This document shows, in pieces, positions 1 to 6,866 of a stretch of 8,503 nt of DNA; the first letter of the stretch is position 1, and each line of letters starts with the position of its first letter. Both the position numbers and the translations under genes were made by a program. Source of the stretch: CAZART01 sp964487555. GTDB lineage: Bacteria; Bacteroidota; Rhodothermia; Rhodothermales; VXPQ01. The notes under the pieces are model-generated. The model was given only the letters and a program-made list of their open reading frames with translations. It did no database searches and was not told the DNA's origin. Location of the stretch: positions 1-8,503 of the forward strand of contig CAZART010000172.1 of assembly GCA_964487555.1 (NCBI GenBank), written 5' to 3'.

Positions 1-2
1 GG

Positions 3-86
3 ACGTATCTCTGGCGCAAGATGCAGCGGCATCAGATCGAGGAGCCCGCGGCGGCTGAACATTCGCTGAGCACGCGGGGGCAGTAG
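3..86 (+). CDS. C-terminal tail of a protein cut by the window edge
   Basis: The third forward frame is open from the first bases to a TAG at 84-86 and encodes about 27 residues, beginning TYLWRKMQRHQIEEP and ending in STRGQ. About four fifths of its codons end in G or C, which matches the clear genes of this window and differs from the lower-GC sequence that follows. One of the other two frames is also open for 18 codons, so openness alone is not proof. The tail is hydrophilic, with mixed charge and no motif, and would suit the cytoplasmic end of a soluble or membrane protein. No family can be named from so little sequence. Confidence 0.4.
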   Translation, partial: TYLWRKMQRHQIEEPAAAEHSLSTRGQ

Positions 87-651
87 TGCGCTTTCGGGCG
101 TCGTTCGGCCTCTACTGTGTCTCGCTCAGTGCCGACCTTCCGTCCGCACGATTCCGAACGACGTAGCGACGGTGCGATTCGGTTCACCTCATCGCGACGG
201 GCGTTACAAATCGGCAACACGTTTCGAGATTTGATGTTGCGCAGTCGTATCGCCAAACGAATCCACAGCCGACGTCGCTGGAATTCACTTCTCAAAACAG
301 CCTCTTCACTGCCGCCACCTCTTTCTCTGGATTCTTCCTACAGCATGGCATTTGATTTGTTTGTACACCGCAGCACCATGCGCCGGATGGACCTGCTAAT
401 TTTTATCAAAACAGTTGGCGCTTGGATCGCTCTTTTTTGGCGATTTTGATCGAGAGAGCACTACTAGATATCTCGCGAAAGGTCGTAAGAATTCTGCATT
501 TTGGAAATACTGGATGCAGGATACGTGACAGAAAGTCGCAGTCTCGCCATTTGCTTAGAAGAGATCCGCATACTGGGCCATCGGCTAGCGACATTGTCGG
601 AGTCATGGATGAAGAACAGGTATTAATAAAGAAAATTGGGGTAAACATTCC
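87..651. other. Gene-poor, AT-richer intergenic stretch
   Basis: No reading frame here has a persuasive start, codon preference or recognisable motif. From about 330 onward the base composition drifts towards AT compared with the clear genes. The only possible coding item is a 23-codon frame starting at ATG 378 and ending in TGA at 447-449. It would encode a short hydrophobic peptide (MRRMDLLIFIKTVGAWIALF plus three residues) and is described as a finding. A T-rich tract lies around 430-437 without a strong hairpin before it. Confidence 0.4.
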
Positions 652-918
652 ATGCCGTGTTTTAAGATGCCGACACGACCCGAGCAATTACGATTCTTCA
701 TCCGTTTCGCAGGAGTGTGTACGGTTCTCATCTGTCTCTCTCTTCTGACGCAAGGATGCAATTCTAAGAAAGACTGTTATGAATGTGTAGGAAGGATGGG
801 CACTCTTCCTCAACGAGTATCGAATGTATGCGACCGCCAAACGATCGATTACTATCGCAATATCGGCTGGCGCTGCAGCCGAGAATCGAAATCGGCGAAT
901 CCTGTCTCGGGATATTAA
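652..918 (+). CDS. Small cysteine-rich lipoprotein (hypothetical)
   Basis: This encodes a short exported protein of 88 residues, or 83 if the ATG at 667 is used. Residues 13-35 (counting from 652) are a hydrophobic signal segment preceded by arginines and ending in LLTQGC. That resembles a lipobox, with the cysteine at residue 36 as the likely lipidated N-terminus after signal peptidase II cleavage. The fit is not textbook, because Thr and Gln occupy -3 and -2. The mature part is only about 53 residues and carries the spaced pattern C-x(5)-C-x(2)-C, then VC, then GWxC. Tiny lipoproteins of Bacteroidota and relatives often show similar cysteine spacing, which suggests one or two disulfides outside the cytoplasm. 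A GGGG at 638-641 favours the start at 652. Codon use is AT-richer than in neighbouring genes, which may mean transfer. The lipoprotein call is fairly secure; the role is unknown. Confidence 0.62.
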   Translation: MPCFKMPTRPEQLRFFIRFAGVCTVLICLSLLTQGCNSKKDCYECVGRMGTLPQRVSNVCDRQTIDYYRNIGWRCSRESKSANPVSGY

Positions 919-1379
919 ACTGTGGTTGCTGCCCTTTGAATGGACGATCTCGGTGCCCAAAGCCTCCGACGTGCCGTCGCCATGGGTCCAAGATCGTCCC
1001 GCCAAGGCACGGCGCGTAGTACACGTCGACGCTTCCGTTAGATCGAGCCGGCGTAAAATGATGGGCCCGCGCCGGGGCCTGTATCCCGTAGGGCGCAGGC
1101 AGGTATTTTCGTCGGTCCCCGCGTCTGATCATGGGGCGCGGTGCGTCCGGTGAGAACGTCTGGATCGTGCCATTTATCGGGTCGAACTCCCGCTAAACCT
1201 TACGGCCCATCGCCGTCGCTATCACCATGCGCGCTTTCGATCTTCCGCCCCCGACGCACGACGGCCCTGTTCTCTTTTCCTAACATACCGTCCATCCGGG
1301 CCATGAAGCAGCATCGCAACACCGCTCCGGTCGTGGCGGTCGGCTCTTGCTGTCGGGATCAGCCAACCTGCTCACGGAG
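919..1379. other. Intergenic stretch without a convincing gene
   Basis: Several overlapping open frames run through this stretch on both strands. All give arginine-, proline- and serine-rich translations without motifs, as expected of chance frames in GC-rich DNA. No T-run terminator follows the lipoprotein stop at 916-918. Self-complementary GC-rich words occur around 1060-1100, but they do not form one clear long hairpin. Confidence 0.4.
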
Positions 1380-1577
1380 ATGTTCCTCTCACCGGTCGGA
1401 CCCACGACTGCTGCCGTGAACAAATTCCTTGCTCCATGGGCGGTCGTTTTCGCCGTCCTGGTTTTCCTCCTCGCCCTTCTCGCGATGGACCAGATCGTCG
1501 GGATCGCGACCGAGCCTCCGGGCTGCGGACCGAACCATGCCCAAGCCTGCATGCCGAACGAAATCCCCGGACGATAG
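1380..1577 (+). CDS. Possible small single-helix membrane protein
   Basis: This frame encodes 65 residues from ATG 1380. A hydrophobic run at about residues 19-36 (WAVVFAVLVFLLALLAM) could be one membrane helix. The remaining C-terminal half is polar and contains two cysteines (GCGPNHAQACMPNE). The frame is also open upstream to a TTG at 1347. Roughly three quarters of the codons end in G or C, in line with real genes here. The GGAG at 1376-1379 touches the ATG and is too close to act as a normal ribosome binding site. The frame converges on the 1612-1986 gene with a 34-bp gap. No family was recognised. It could be a chance frame, because the opposite strand is also open here. Confidence 0.3.
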   Translation: MFLSPVGPTTAAVNKFLAPWAVVFAVLVFLLALLAMDQIVGIATEPPGCGPNHAQACMPNEIPGR

Positions 1578-1611
1578 CTGCGACGATCTCTACGGGAGAG
1601 CCATTCGCCGT

Positions 1612-1986
1612 TCACCTCAGCCTTTCTCTGATGCCGCCGGCTCTTGAAAAGAGGCCGGGAGCGAGGGACATGTAGCCGCTAACGAACTCGTGCAGGCGAC
1701 TTTCGATGAGCTTCCGGCAATGGTCCGCAAGCTCGGGTGTGGCCAGTCGAACGAATCGATCGGCCATGCCGGCGACGAAGAGGTCGACGTTCTGCGCAGG
1801 CGGCGGCGCATCGTCGTCGTCCGCGATGTTTAGGGCCGCGGTCCAGAGCTGCCGGCCTCGTCGTTCGCCCAGCTGCCTGAGCACCGTCGGTACGAGCCGC
1901 TCGGCGGTTTTTCGTATGTGGCTGTCTGTGATAAGGTCGGACGGGTCGATTACCGAAAAGTCGAAGTCGATCTCGATGTCGTGCAT
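1612..1986 (-). CDS. Hypothetical acidic soluble protein
   Basis: The frame encodes 124 residues from the ATG at 1986. It can be extended to another ATG at 2055, giving 147 residues, but the extra stretch is low in charge and looks less coding. Nearly all early codons end in C or G, and the translation has a balanced, natural composition. It starts MHDIEIDFDFSVIDPSDLI. Helix-forming segments at about 23-50 and 75-112 are separated by a DDDDAPPP linker near residues 54-61. There is no signal peptide and no membrane helix, so a cytosolic protein is likely. No catalytic motif or known family was recognised. Neither candidate start has a Shine-Dalgarno site, as with most genes here. It stands alone on the reverse strand between two forward genes, so context gives no role. 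Confidence 0.55.
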   Translation of the reverse strand: MHDIEIDFDFSVIDPSDLITDSHIRKTAERLVPTVLRQLGERRGRQLWTAALNIADDDDAPPPAQNVDLFVAGMADRFVRLATPELADHCRKLIESRLHEFVSGYMSLAPGLFSRAGGIRERLR

Positions 1987-2674
1987 GCTTGACAGTTGGT
2001 CTGAAAGGACAAGGGTTGTGTACGAGACGGCTGCCCGGACCGGCGCTCCCAACATGGATCACAGCTTTGTAACAATCCAAGGCCGTCTTCCCCTTTGTGT
2101 GCGTGTGCGTTGGCTTCGTCTCGCACGGAGAACAGGACACTAACTTTCCACCAAACCGAGCCAAACGCTACACGCCGGCGGAGGGAACGGTGGCGCGTGC
2201 CGACCTTTACGCGCGGCCGTGAAATGCGCGTCGGATCCTCGTCACCCACGGATCCTTCTCCAGCGGGCTCCGGCCCTTCACCGTCGTCCCAAGCGTCCGT
2301 CGCCCTTGCGCGACGGTCGGCGTGCACCCTTACTACCGCGAGGGCATCCACGCCGGAGCATGTTTCCGGGTTTGCCATGCAGCTTTGGTGCCTCTCGTTC
2401 GGAGAGGAAACGCATGGGTGGCTACTAAATCCGAATATTCTTTGAGATGGACAATCCACATAATGGACGACCGAGCGCATGGCGTTCAAACTGTCCTACA
2501 CGCCGCGGCGGCGAATGCTGCCGTGGAAATTTCTGCGGCGGGATTGGGGAAATGCCTCTCAATGCGACGATATTCGACATGGTGAATTCCCTGAGGAACG
2601 TCGGCAGCGAGGCCGCAGTAGATCTCGGTGCTTTTTGTAAAACCGCCATCTCATCCGTTAGCTCGTAGTGCCTC
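1987..2674. other. Long intergenic stretch, no supported gene
   Basis: Nearly 690 bp separate the reverse hypothetical gene from the phosphoesterase. The open frames here overlap heavily on both strands, and none gives a protein with motifs or consistent codon preference. One perfect 6-bp hairpin (CCTCTC at 2391-2396, loop GTTCG, GAGAGG at 2402-2407) is present without a T-run, so it is not an obvious terminator. Promoters for the two divergent flanking genes should lie here, but no box could be assigned with confidence. Confidence 0.4.
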
Positions 2675-3376
2675 GTGCGCCTGGCCATAGTATCCGACAT
2701 TCATTCGAACCTGCAAGCCTGGGAGGCGGTGCTCGAGGAGATCGACGGCCGCGAGATCGAGACGATCTACTGCCTCGGCGACGTTGTCGGATACGGGGCG
2801 GACCCTGCGCCCTGCGTCGAGCTGGTTCGGGAGCGGTGCGCGGGCGTGGTGATGGGCAATCACGATAAGGCCGTCGTGGATAAGAAGACGGCAGGCGGCC
2901 TCCCGCGCGAGGGGAAGCTCGCCGTGAAGCACAACCGCAAGCAGCTCTCGGCGGAGCAGATCGAATTCCTGGCCGGCCTGCCGCTTCGTCTCGAGGCCGA
3001 GCAGTGCACGTTCGTCCATGCCACGCCGCAGGATCCGGAAGCGTGGCACCGCATCGGAGCATTTTCCGTCACGCAAAAACAGTTCGAATATTTCGAAACG
3101 GACGTGTGCTTCATCGGCCATACGCACGTACCGGGACTCGTCGCCGACCGCGTCGGTACGCTCGCGCTCCGCCGCGGACACCGCTACCTGATCAATCCGG
3201 GAAGCGTAGGCCAGCCGCGCGACGGTGATCCGAGAGCGTCCTTCGTGGTCTTCGACCCGGACGCGTTTACGCATGAGCAAGTGCGCGTCGAATACGACGT
3301 GGAACGGGCCGGTACGCGCATCATCAAGGAAGGCCTGCCGAAGATTCTCGCGGAGCGGCTGAAGCGCGGCTTGTGA
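2675..3376 (+). CDS. Calcineurin-like metallophosphoesterase
   Basis: This is a soluble 233-residue enzyme of the calcineurin-like superfamily (YfcE/MJ0936-like branch), which hydrolyses phosphomono- or phosphodiesters using two metal ions. All superfamily motifs are in order: D8-x-H10 (SDIHSN), G35-D36 (LGDVVGYG), G61-N62-H63-D64, H115 (FVHATP) and GHTH at 148-151. NPGSVGQPRDGDPRAS at 174-189 is typical of the YfcE-type C-terminal part. The length is normal for this branch, so the enzyme should be active; its physiological substrate cannot be told from sequence. The GTG start at 2675 is forced, because an in-frame TAG lies at 2666-2668 with no other start codon between. There is no ribosome binding site. 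The final codons and stop fall inside a 31-bp tandem duplication. No neighbouring gene is close enough on the same strand to share an operon. Confidence 0.93.
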   Translation: MRLAIVSDIHSNLQAWEAVLEEIDGREIETIYCLGDVVGYGADPAPCVELVRERCAGVVMGNHDKAVVDKKTAGGLPREGKLAVKHNRKQLSAEQIEFLAGLPLRLEAEQCTFVHATPQDPEAWHRIGAFSVTQKQFEYFETDVCFIGHTHVPGLVADRVGTLALRRGHRYLINPGSVGQPRDGDPRASFVVFDPDAFTHEQVRVEYDVERAGTRIIKEGLPKILAERLKRGL

Positions 3377-3420
3377 GCAGGCGGCGCGGCTGAAGTGAGG
3401 CTTGTGAGCAGGCGGCGCGG
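3359..3420. repeat. 31-bp tandem duplication across the phosphoesterase stop codon
   Basis: Two adjacent 31-base units, 3359-3389 and 3390-3420, differ at two positions only (CTGAAGCGCGGC versus CTGAAGTGAGGC near the start). The first unit contains the last codons and TGA stop of the metallophosphoesterase. The second unit is an untranslated copy of that gene end. The near identity points to a recent slip or unequal exchange. Confidence 0.9.
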
Positions 3421-3804
3421 CAGGTTCTTCGAAGCCGGCTCGCGTCACGCCGCAGGGGTGTCGGACCGCTCGTTGGGAAGCAAGATGGAGCCGCTCGGAA
3501 CGATGAGACGTGGCATGTAGGAATCGTGCGGCGGAGCGGGCCGGACCCCGAGATACGTGCCCTTAATTCATCGCTTCAGGCGCCGGGACGTCATGGTGGC
3601 GCACGCCTCGAACTTGCGGCGAGCGGGCCGGCGGATCTCGTCGCCGTGGACCGCGATGCCGCTTTCGTCGCAAATGTAGCGGACTCTGTCCGATTCGGGT
3701 TAGAGCAAGGAGGCTTTCCGCATTATTCTATGTGCCGTAGTGACAAGAGATCGTCGAGCATAAGATTAGTAGTACGCTCGTCGGCCTGTAGTTTAGTAGT
3801 GGCA

Positions 3805-3851
3805 GCGTGGGAGGAGCGGGCGGACAGTACGTCGTCCGACCCTTCCCACGC
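3805..3851 (+). ncRNA. Candidate structured RNA hairpin
   Basis: A long imperfect hairpin is visible. GCGTGGGA (3805-3812) pairs perfectly with TCCCACGC (3844-3851). Inside it, GGGCGGAC (3818-3825) pairs with GTCCGACCC (3834-3842) with one bulged A at 3839, leaving an 8-base loop. Sixteen pairs, mostly G-C, make chance formation less likely than for other hairpins here. It lies about 50 bases before the mini reading frame and terminator-like hairpin, so all three could be parts of one transcript leader. It does not match a riboswitch or tRNA that I recognise. Confidence 0.35.
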
Positions 3852-3900
3852 CGCAAAAGCCGGATACGCTTTGCATCCATGAGCGTGGAGTGCCGGCACC

Positions 3901-3942
3901 ATGAAAGGGGGTTTGTTTATGATTGGGCCGGGCGGGCTGTAA
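3901..3942 (+). CDS. Possible 13-residue leader peptide
   Basis: ATG 3901 opens a 13-codon frame encoding MKGGLFMIGPGGL that ends in TAA at 3940-3942. A GGAG at 3887-3890 lies ten bases upstream, one of the few plausible ribosome binding sites in the window. The last codons build the 5' arm of the following hairpin and the stop codon lies in its loop. A ribosome translating to the end would therefore prevent the hairpin from forming. The peptide has no run of one regulatory amino acid beyond glycines, so any sensed signal is unclear. An overlapping frame from ATG 3879 is also open and weakens the claim. Confidence 0.25.
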   Translation: MKGGLFMIGPGGL

Positions 3943-3963
3943 GCCGCCCGGCCTCCCCTTTTT
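3926..3963 (+). terminator. Strong hairpin with T-run, terminator or attenuator-like
   Basis: GGCCGGGCGG (3926-3935) pairs perfectly with CCGCCCGGCC (3944-3953) around an 8-base loop. TCCCC and five T residues (3959-3963) follow. The stem is very stable, but four C residues separate it from the T-run. An outer pairing of AAAGGGG (3904-3910) with CCCCTTT (3955-3961) could extend the structure and would sequester the T-run. No large forward gene lies just upstream, so it may end a short transcript or act in a leader. Confidence 0.6.
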
Positions 3964-4250
3964 GGGCGAGTACCATTTCCTTTATCGCGTGCCCCCGTGG
4001 CCCACGGTGCGCCGTGGATTGAGCCATTAGTGCGCCCTTCGCATTTCCTTGTCGCATCATTATTGCCGGACGTACCTCCGTATGCGGCGCCGAGCTTTCG
4101 CGGTTAGCGCATACAGCGTCCGTTGGCCTGTCCTACTATTTTGGTCCAATCGAGGGTAGAATCGATATTCGACCGGAAGTACAGCTCGTAAATAGACCGC
4201 CGTCTCTTTTCCAGTAGTGCTGAGGACTGCGTCCGCGACCAAGATTGCAC

Positions 4251-6017
4251 ATGCGTGAGTTAATTGGAAAGTTGCGTCGTCTGTTTACGCGTCGGGAAAA
4301 GGTGCATGCGATCCTCATTTTGGGCGCCATGCTCATCGGGGCGCTGCTGGAGATGGTCGGCGTAGGCGCCATCCCGGCCTTCGTATCGGTGATCTCGAAT
4401 CCCGAGGCCGTCTATTCCAACCCCTTCGGACAATGGTTCGTCGAAACCCTGGGATTGACCACGACCGAGCAATTGCTGCTCTCCGGCGCCGCCGCGCTGC
4501 TGGCCGTGTTCATCGTCAAGAATGCATATCTCGCGATGTTTTCCTGGATCCACGCGAAATTTGCATTCACCCTCCAGGTAGGCCTCGCTCGTCGCCTTTT
4601 CGCGACGTACCTGCACAGCCCCTACGCCTTCCACCTTCGCCGCAACACGGCCGAGCTGCTGCGCAACACGAACCATGACGCCATGGAGGTCGTCGGGGCG
4701 GGACTCATACCGCTCATGCGGCTCATCATGGAGACGCTTACCGCGACGGCGATCCTCGTCCTGTTGCTGCTGGTCGAGCCCATCATCACGCTCGTGACCT
4801 TTGTCGTTCTCGGAGGGACGACGGCGCTGTTCCTGAGGCTCGTGCGCCGGCGCGTGCTGCGCGCGGGTGAGGACGAGCGAAGGCATCAGGCAGGCATGAT
4901 CCGAGCGGTTAATGAAGGGCTTGGCGGGATCAAGATCACGAAGGTGCTCGGCAGGGCGGGGCACTTTCTCGGCGCGTTCAACAGGTATTCGGCGGGATAT
5001 GCCGTGACGCGGCGATTGCGGCAGGTGCTCAACGAGTGCCCGCGCATGGTCCTGGAGACGGTGGCCGTCGCTGCGTTCCTTTCCGTGAGCGCGATGCTGA
5101 TCGCGCAGGGCCGCCCCGTGGCCTCGCTCGTCCCGACGCTCGCGCTCCTGGCGATGGCCGTCGTGCGCATGCTTCCTTCGTTCAACCGGATTCTGGTGTC
5201 GATCGACTCCCTTCGGTTCGGGCGAGCGTCCATCGAAAACTTCTTCAGCGACCTGATGACGCTGGAGCGGCCGAAACCCGTGGTGCCGGAACCACTCGGC
5301 TTCTCCGAAAATATCCGGCTCGACGGGGTTACGTACGTATATCCGGGCGCGTCGTCCCCTGCCTTGAACGACGTGTCTCTGGAACTTCGGAAGGACGACG
5401 TGCACGGCCTCGTGGGTCCGACGGGCTCCGGCAAAACTACGCTGGTGGACCTGATCCTCGGTCTGCTGAGGCCGTCCGCCGGCCGCGTGCTCGTCGACGG
5501 GGTGGATATCCGGGGCCGCGAGGAGGCCTGGCAGCGACAGATCGGCTACGTTCCGCAGGAGATTTATCTCATGGACGACACGATCCGCTGCAATGTTGCG
5601 TTCGGACTCAGCGGCGAGGACATCGACGATGAAGCCGTCTGGCGCGCGGTAGAGGCCGCACAGATCGCCGAGTTCATCGAGGAGCTTCCGGACGGGATTG
5701 AGACGGTGGTGGGCGAGCGGGGCGTTCGCCTCTCGGGTGGGCAGCGTCAGCGGATCGGTATCGCGCGAGCGCTGTATCATGATCCGTCCGTATTGATCAT
5801 GGACGAGGCCACCAATGCGTTGGATTATGGAACGGAGGGCGCCGTGATGGAAGCCGTGTACCACCTGCGCGGGAGCAGGACGATCCTGCTCATCGCCCAC
5901 CGGCTGACGACGATCGAAGTATGCGACCGGGTTTTCGAAGTGCATGCCGGCCGGGTGTGGGAGCGGCTAAACGCGGCACCGCTTGTAGCACGTCGACAGC
6001 CTATTGCACCGGTCTGA
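4251..6017 (+). CDS. ABC exporter, fused permease and ATPase (PglK/MsbA-like flippase)
   Basis: This 588-residue inner-membrane half-transporter should dimerise and use ATP to flip or export a lipid-linked or amphipathic substrate. Residues 19-310 hold about six membrane helices (roughly 19-45, 75-98, 155-178, 179-200, 266-287, 288-310). The ATPase domain is complete: Walker A GPTGSGKTT at 389-397, Q-loop Q436, signature LSGGQ at 494-498, Walker B VLIMDE at 514-519 and switch H550. The N-terminal region (ALLEMVGVGAIPAFVSVI at 31-48, then HLRRNTAELLRN at 128-139) resembles the PglK branch, which flips lipid-linked oligosaccharides for protein glycosylation. That assignment is inference, because substrate choice is hard to read from sequence. 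ATG 4251 was preferred to a TTG two codons earlier; neither has a Shine-Dalgarno site. The sugar acyltransferase converging from the other strand supports a glycan role. Confidence 0.9.
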   Translation: MRELIGKLRRLFTRREKVHAILILGAMLIGALLEMVGVGAIPAFVSVISNPEAVYSNPFGQWFVETLGLTTTEQLLLSGAAALLAVFIVKNAYLAMFSWIHAKFAFTLQVGLARRLFATYLHSPYAFHLRRNTAELLRNTNHDAMEVVGAGLIPLMRLIMETLTATAILVLLLLVEPIITLVTFVVLGGTTALFLRLVRRRVLRAGEDERRHQAGMIRAVNEGLGGIKITKVLGRAGHFLGAFNRYSAGYAVTRRLRQVLNECPRMVLETVAVAAFLSVSAMLIAQGRPVASLVPTLALLAMAVVRMLPSFNRILVSIDSLRFGRASIENFFSDLMTLERPKPVVPEPLGFSENIRLDGVTYVYPGASSPALNDVSLELRKDDVHGLVGPTGSGKTTLVDLILGLLRPSAGRVLVDGVDIRGREEAWQRQIGYVPQEIYLMDDTIRCNVAFGLSGEDIDDEAVWRAVEAAQIAEFIEELPDGIETVVGERGVRLSGGQRQRIGIARALYHDPSVLIMDEATNALDYGTEGAVMEAVYHLRGSRTILLIAHRLTTIEVCDRVFEVHAGRVWERLNAAPLVARRQPIAPV

Positions 6018-6019
6018 GC

Positions 6020-6035
6020 CGGCGTGACGACGCCG
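6020..6035. terminator. Short hairpin between convergent genes
   Basis: CGGCGT (6020-6025) and ACGCCG (6030-6035) form a 6-bp stem with loop GACG in the 38-bp gap between the convergent ABC and acyltransferase genes. A 10-bp palindrome, CGCATATGCG (6034-6043), overlaps its end. There is no T-run on either strand, so it is at best a weak bidirectional terminator. Confidence 0.25.
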
Positions 6036-6055
6036 CATATGCGCGGACGACAGAC

Positions 6056-6610
6056 TTACCAGACATCGTCGGCCGTTACGTCCCGGACGATTCTCGCAGG
6101 TACGCCGAAGGCCACCGTATTGTCGGGAATCTCATGGAGAACGACGGCCCCCGCGCCAATCAAGGTGTTTGCGCCGATTGTGATTCCGTCTTTGATGACG
6201 ACTCCGGTGCCGATCCACGTGCCCGATCCAATGCGGATGCGGCCCGCCAGATTCGATCCTCCCGAGACTTGCACGCCGCTCGCGAGGACGCAATCGTGAC
6301 CGAGCGTCACGCCCGATCCAATGGTCGCGCTTTCACCGATCGTGACTGCCGGATCGATGACGACGCCTGCCTTGATCGCGACGCCTGCGCCCACGGATAT
6401 GTCGGAGGCGATAACGGCTCCCGGGTGGATGACGGTGACGAGCTCGAAGCCTTCCGCGCGGAGCAGTGATGCGATGCTCAGGCGGCCCTGGACCCTTCCG
6501 AATCCGAGCACGGCATGCCGTATGCCGTCGCGTCGGAGGCGGTCTAACTGCTCTCTCCCACCGAGTATGGTGGCGCCGCAAAATTCGTCGCCGGGGCGGT
6601 CAGGTGACAA
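6056..6610 (-). CDS. NeuD/PglD-like sugar O/N-acyltransferase, shortened N-terminus
   Basis: This encodes 184 residues of a left-handed beta-helix acyltransferase, the group that transfers acetyl from acetyl-CoA to nucleotide-sugars or sialic acid. Residues 62-155 show imperfect hexapeptide repeats ([VI]-G-x-G type: VGAGVAI, IGESATIGSG, IGSGTWIGTG, IGANTLIGAGAVV), followed by the usual closing GVPARIVR at 169-176. The likely catalytic His105 and its acidic partner Asp106 (LGHDC) are present. The family's N-terminal subdomain is incomplete: LGGREQLDRL and VIHPGAVIAS (60-69) are recognisable, but about 35 residues with the GxGGH nucleotide-binding loop are missing. TTG 6610 is the start because a TAG lies seven codons upstream at 6631-6629. 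The gene overlaps the Rieske stop by 11 bases, suggesting translational coupling. A sugar-modifying role in glycan synthesis is inferred; activity without the missing loop is uncertain. Confidence 0.82.
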   Translation of the reverse strand: MSPDRPGDEFCGATILGGREQLDRLRRDGIRHAVLGFGRVQGRLSIASLLRAEGFELVTVIHPGAVIASDISVGAGVAIKAGVVIDPAVTIGESATIGSGVTLGHDCVLASGVQVSGGSNLAGRIRIGSGTWIGTGVVIKDGITIGANTLIGAGAVVLHEIPDNTVAFGVPARIVRDVTADDVW

Positions 6611-6866
6611 CGAGCACGTCGTCGTCCTCTATTTCGACCAGGAACGTTTTGACGCGAACGCGCGCATCAAACAGGGATCGGCCTGTGAGGATGTCGAACT
6701 GACATCCATGCCAGGGACAGCGAAGAATCTCTCCTTGCCTCGCCCAGCAGTATTCACCGGGCCTGGAGGGAAGATTGGTGCCTACCGTCTCTCCACGGCA
6801 TAGCGGAGCGCCCTGATGCGGACACAGGCTGCGCAGCGCATAGAATCTCCCCTGAACATTGAACAC
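6600..6866 (-). CDS. Rieske [2Fe-2S] ferredoxin-like protein, 5' end disrupted
   Basis: From the GTG at 6866 this gives 88 residues of a small soluble Rieske protein carrying a [2Fe-2S] cluster for electron transfer, often to oxygenases. Both cluster boxes are intact: C15-P-H17 (LCPHQGAPLC) and C50-PW-H53-G. RSLFDARVRVKTFLVEIE near the end is typical of this family. Homology clearly continues upstream of the GTG: the 14 codons before it read AGHSRLRLDGLDAG, the usual strand leading into VFNVQGRFYAL. A TGA at 6911-6909 blocks that frame. Beyond it the same frame reads eight more codons (MPAFETPF) from ATG 6935, just two bases after the transglutaminase stop. The gene therefore looks nonsense-mutated or rearranged at its start, and the GTG product would lack the first beta strand. 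The overlap with the acyltransferase suggests cotranscription. A Rieske protein is unexpected in a glycan locus. Confidence 0.85.
   Translation of the reverse strand: MFNVQGRFYALRSLCPHQGAPLCRGETVGTNLPSRPGEYCWARQGEILRCPWHGCQFDILTGRSLFDARVRVKTFLVEIEDDDVLVVT

Larger units (their letters stand above)
3377..4250. other. Long leader/intergenic region between phosphoesterase and ABC exporter
   Basis: About 870 bp without a large convincing gene. Part of the second repeat copy comes first, followed by GC-rich sequence with chance frames. A less GC-rich piece at about 3710-3800 contains GTGACA (3740-3745) and TAAGAT (3761-3766), a weak promoter candidate with short 15-bp spacing, and an 8-bp direct repeat TTAGTAGT (3766-3773 and 3793-3800). 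The structured-RNA candidate, mini reading frame and terminator-like hairpin listed separately follow. From 3964 to 4250 nothing definite was found, although the promoter of the ABC gene should lie there. Confidence 0.5.

Noticed and set aside
1679..2164. Overlapping frames on both strands across the 1612-1986 gene
   Set aside because: Their translations are strongly skewed to Arg, Pro and Ser and do not share the natural composition of the chosen frame.
2651..3448. A 265-codon open frame antisense to the metallophosphoesterase
   Set aside because: The forward product has every catalytic motif of its family. The antisense product has none and is a by-product of codon bias.
3781..3860. A possible tRNA starting near GTAGTTTAGTAGTGGCAGC
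   Set aside because: The D-arm-like words are suggestive, but there is no T-loop, anticodon arm or acceptor pairing at the right distances; the sequence instead folds into a long hairpin.
3800..3965. A cyclic-di-GMP riboswitch, suggested by GCAAAAGCC after a stem
   Set aside because: The conserved AAACC and GAAA-loop elements and the order of helices of that class are absent.
4260..5945. A 561-codon open frame antisense to the ABC exporter gene
   Set aside because: It mirrors the strong GC3 bias of the real gene. Its translation is rich in His, Arg, Glu and Gln with no motif, while the forward strand carries all ABC motifs.
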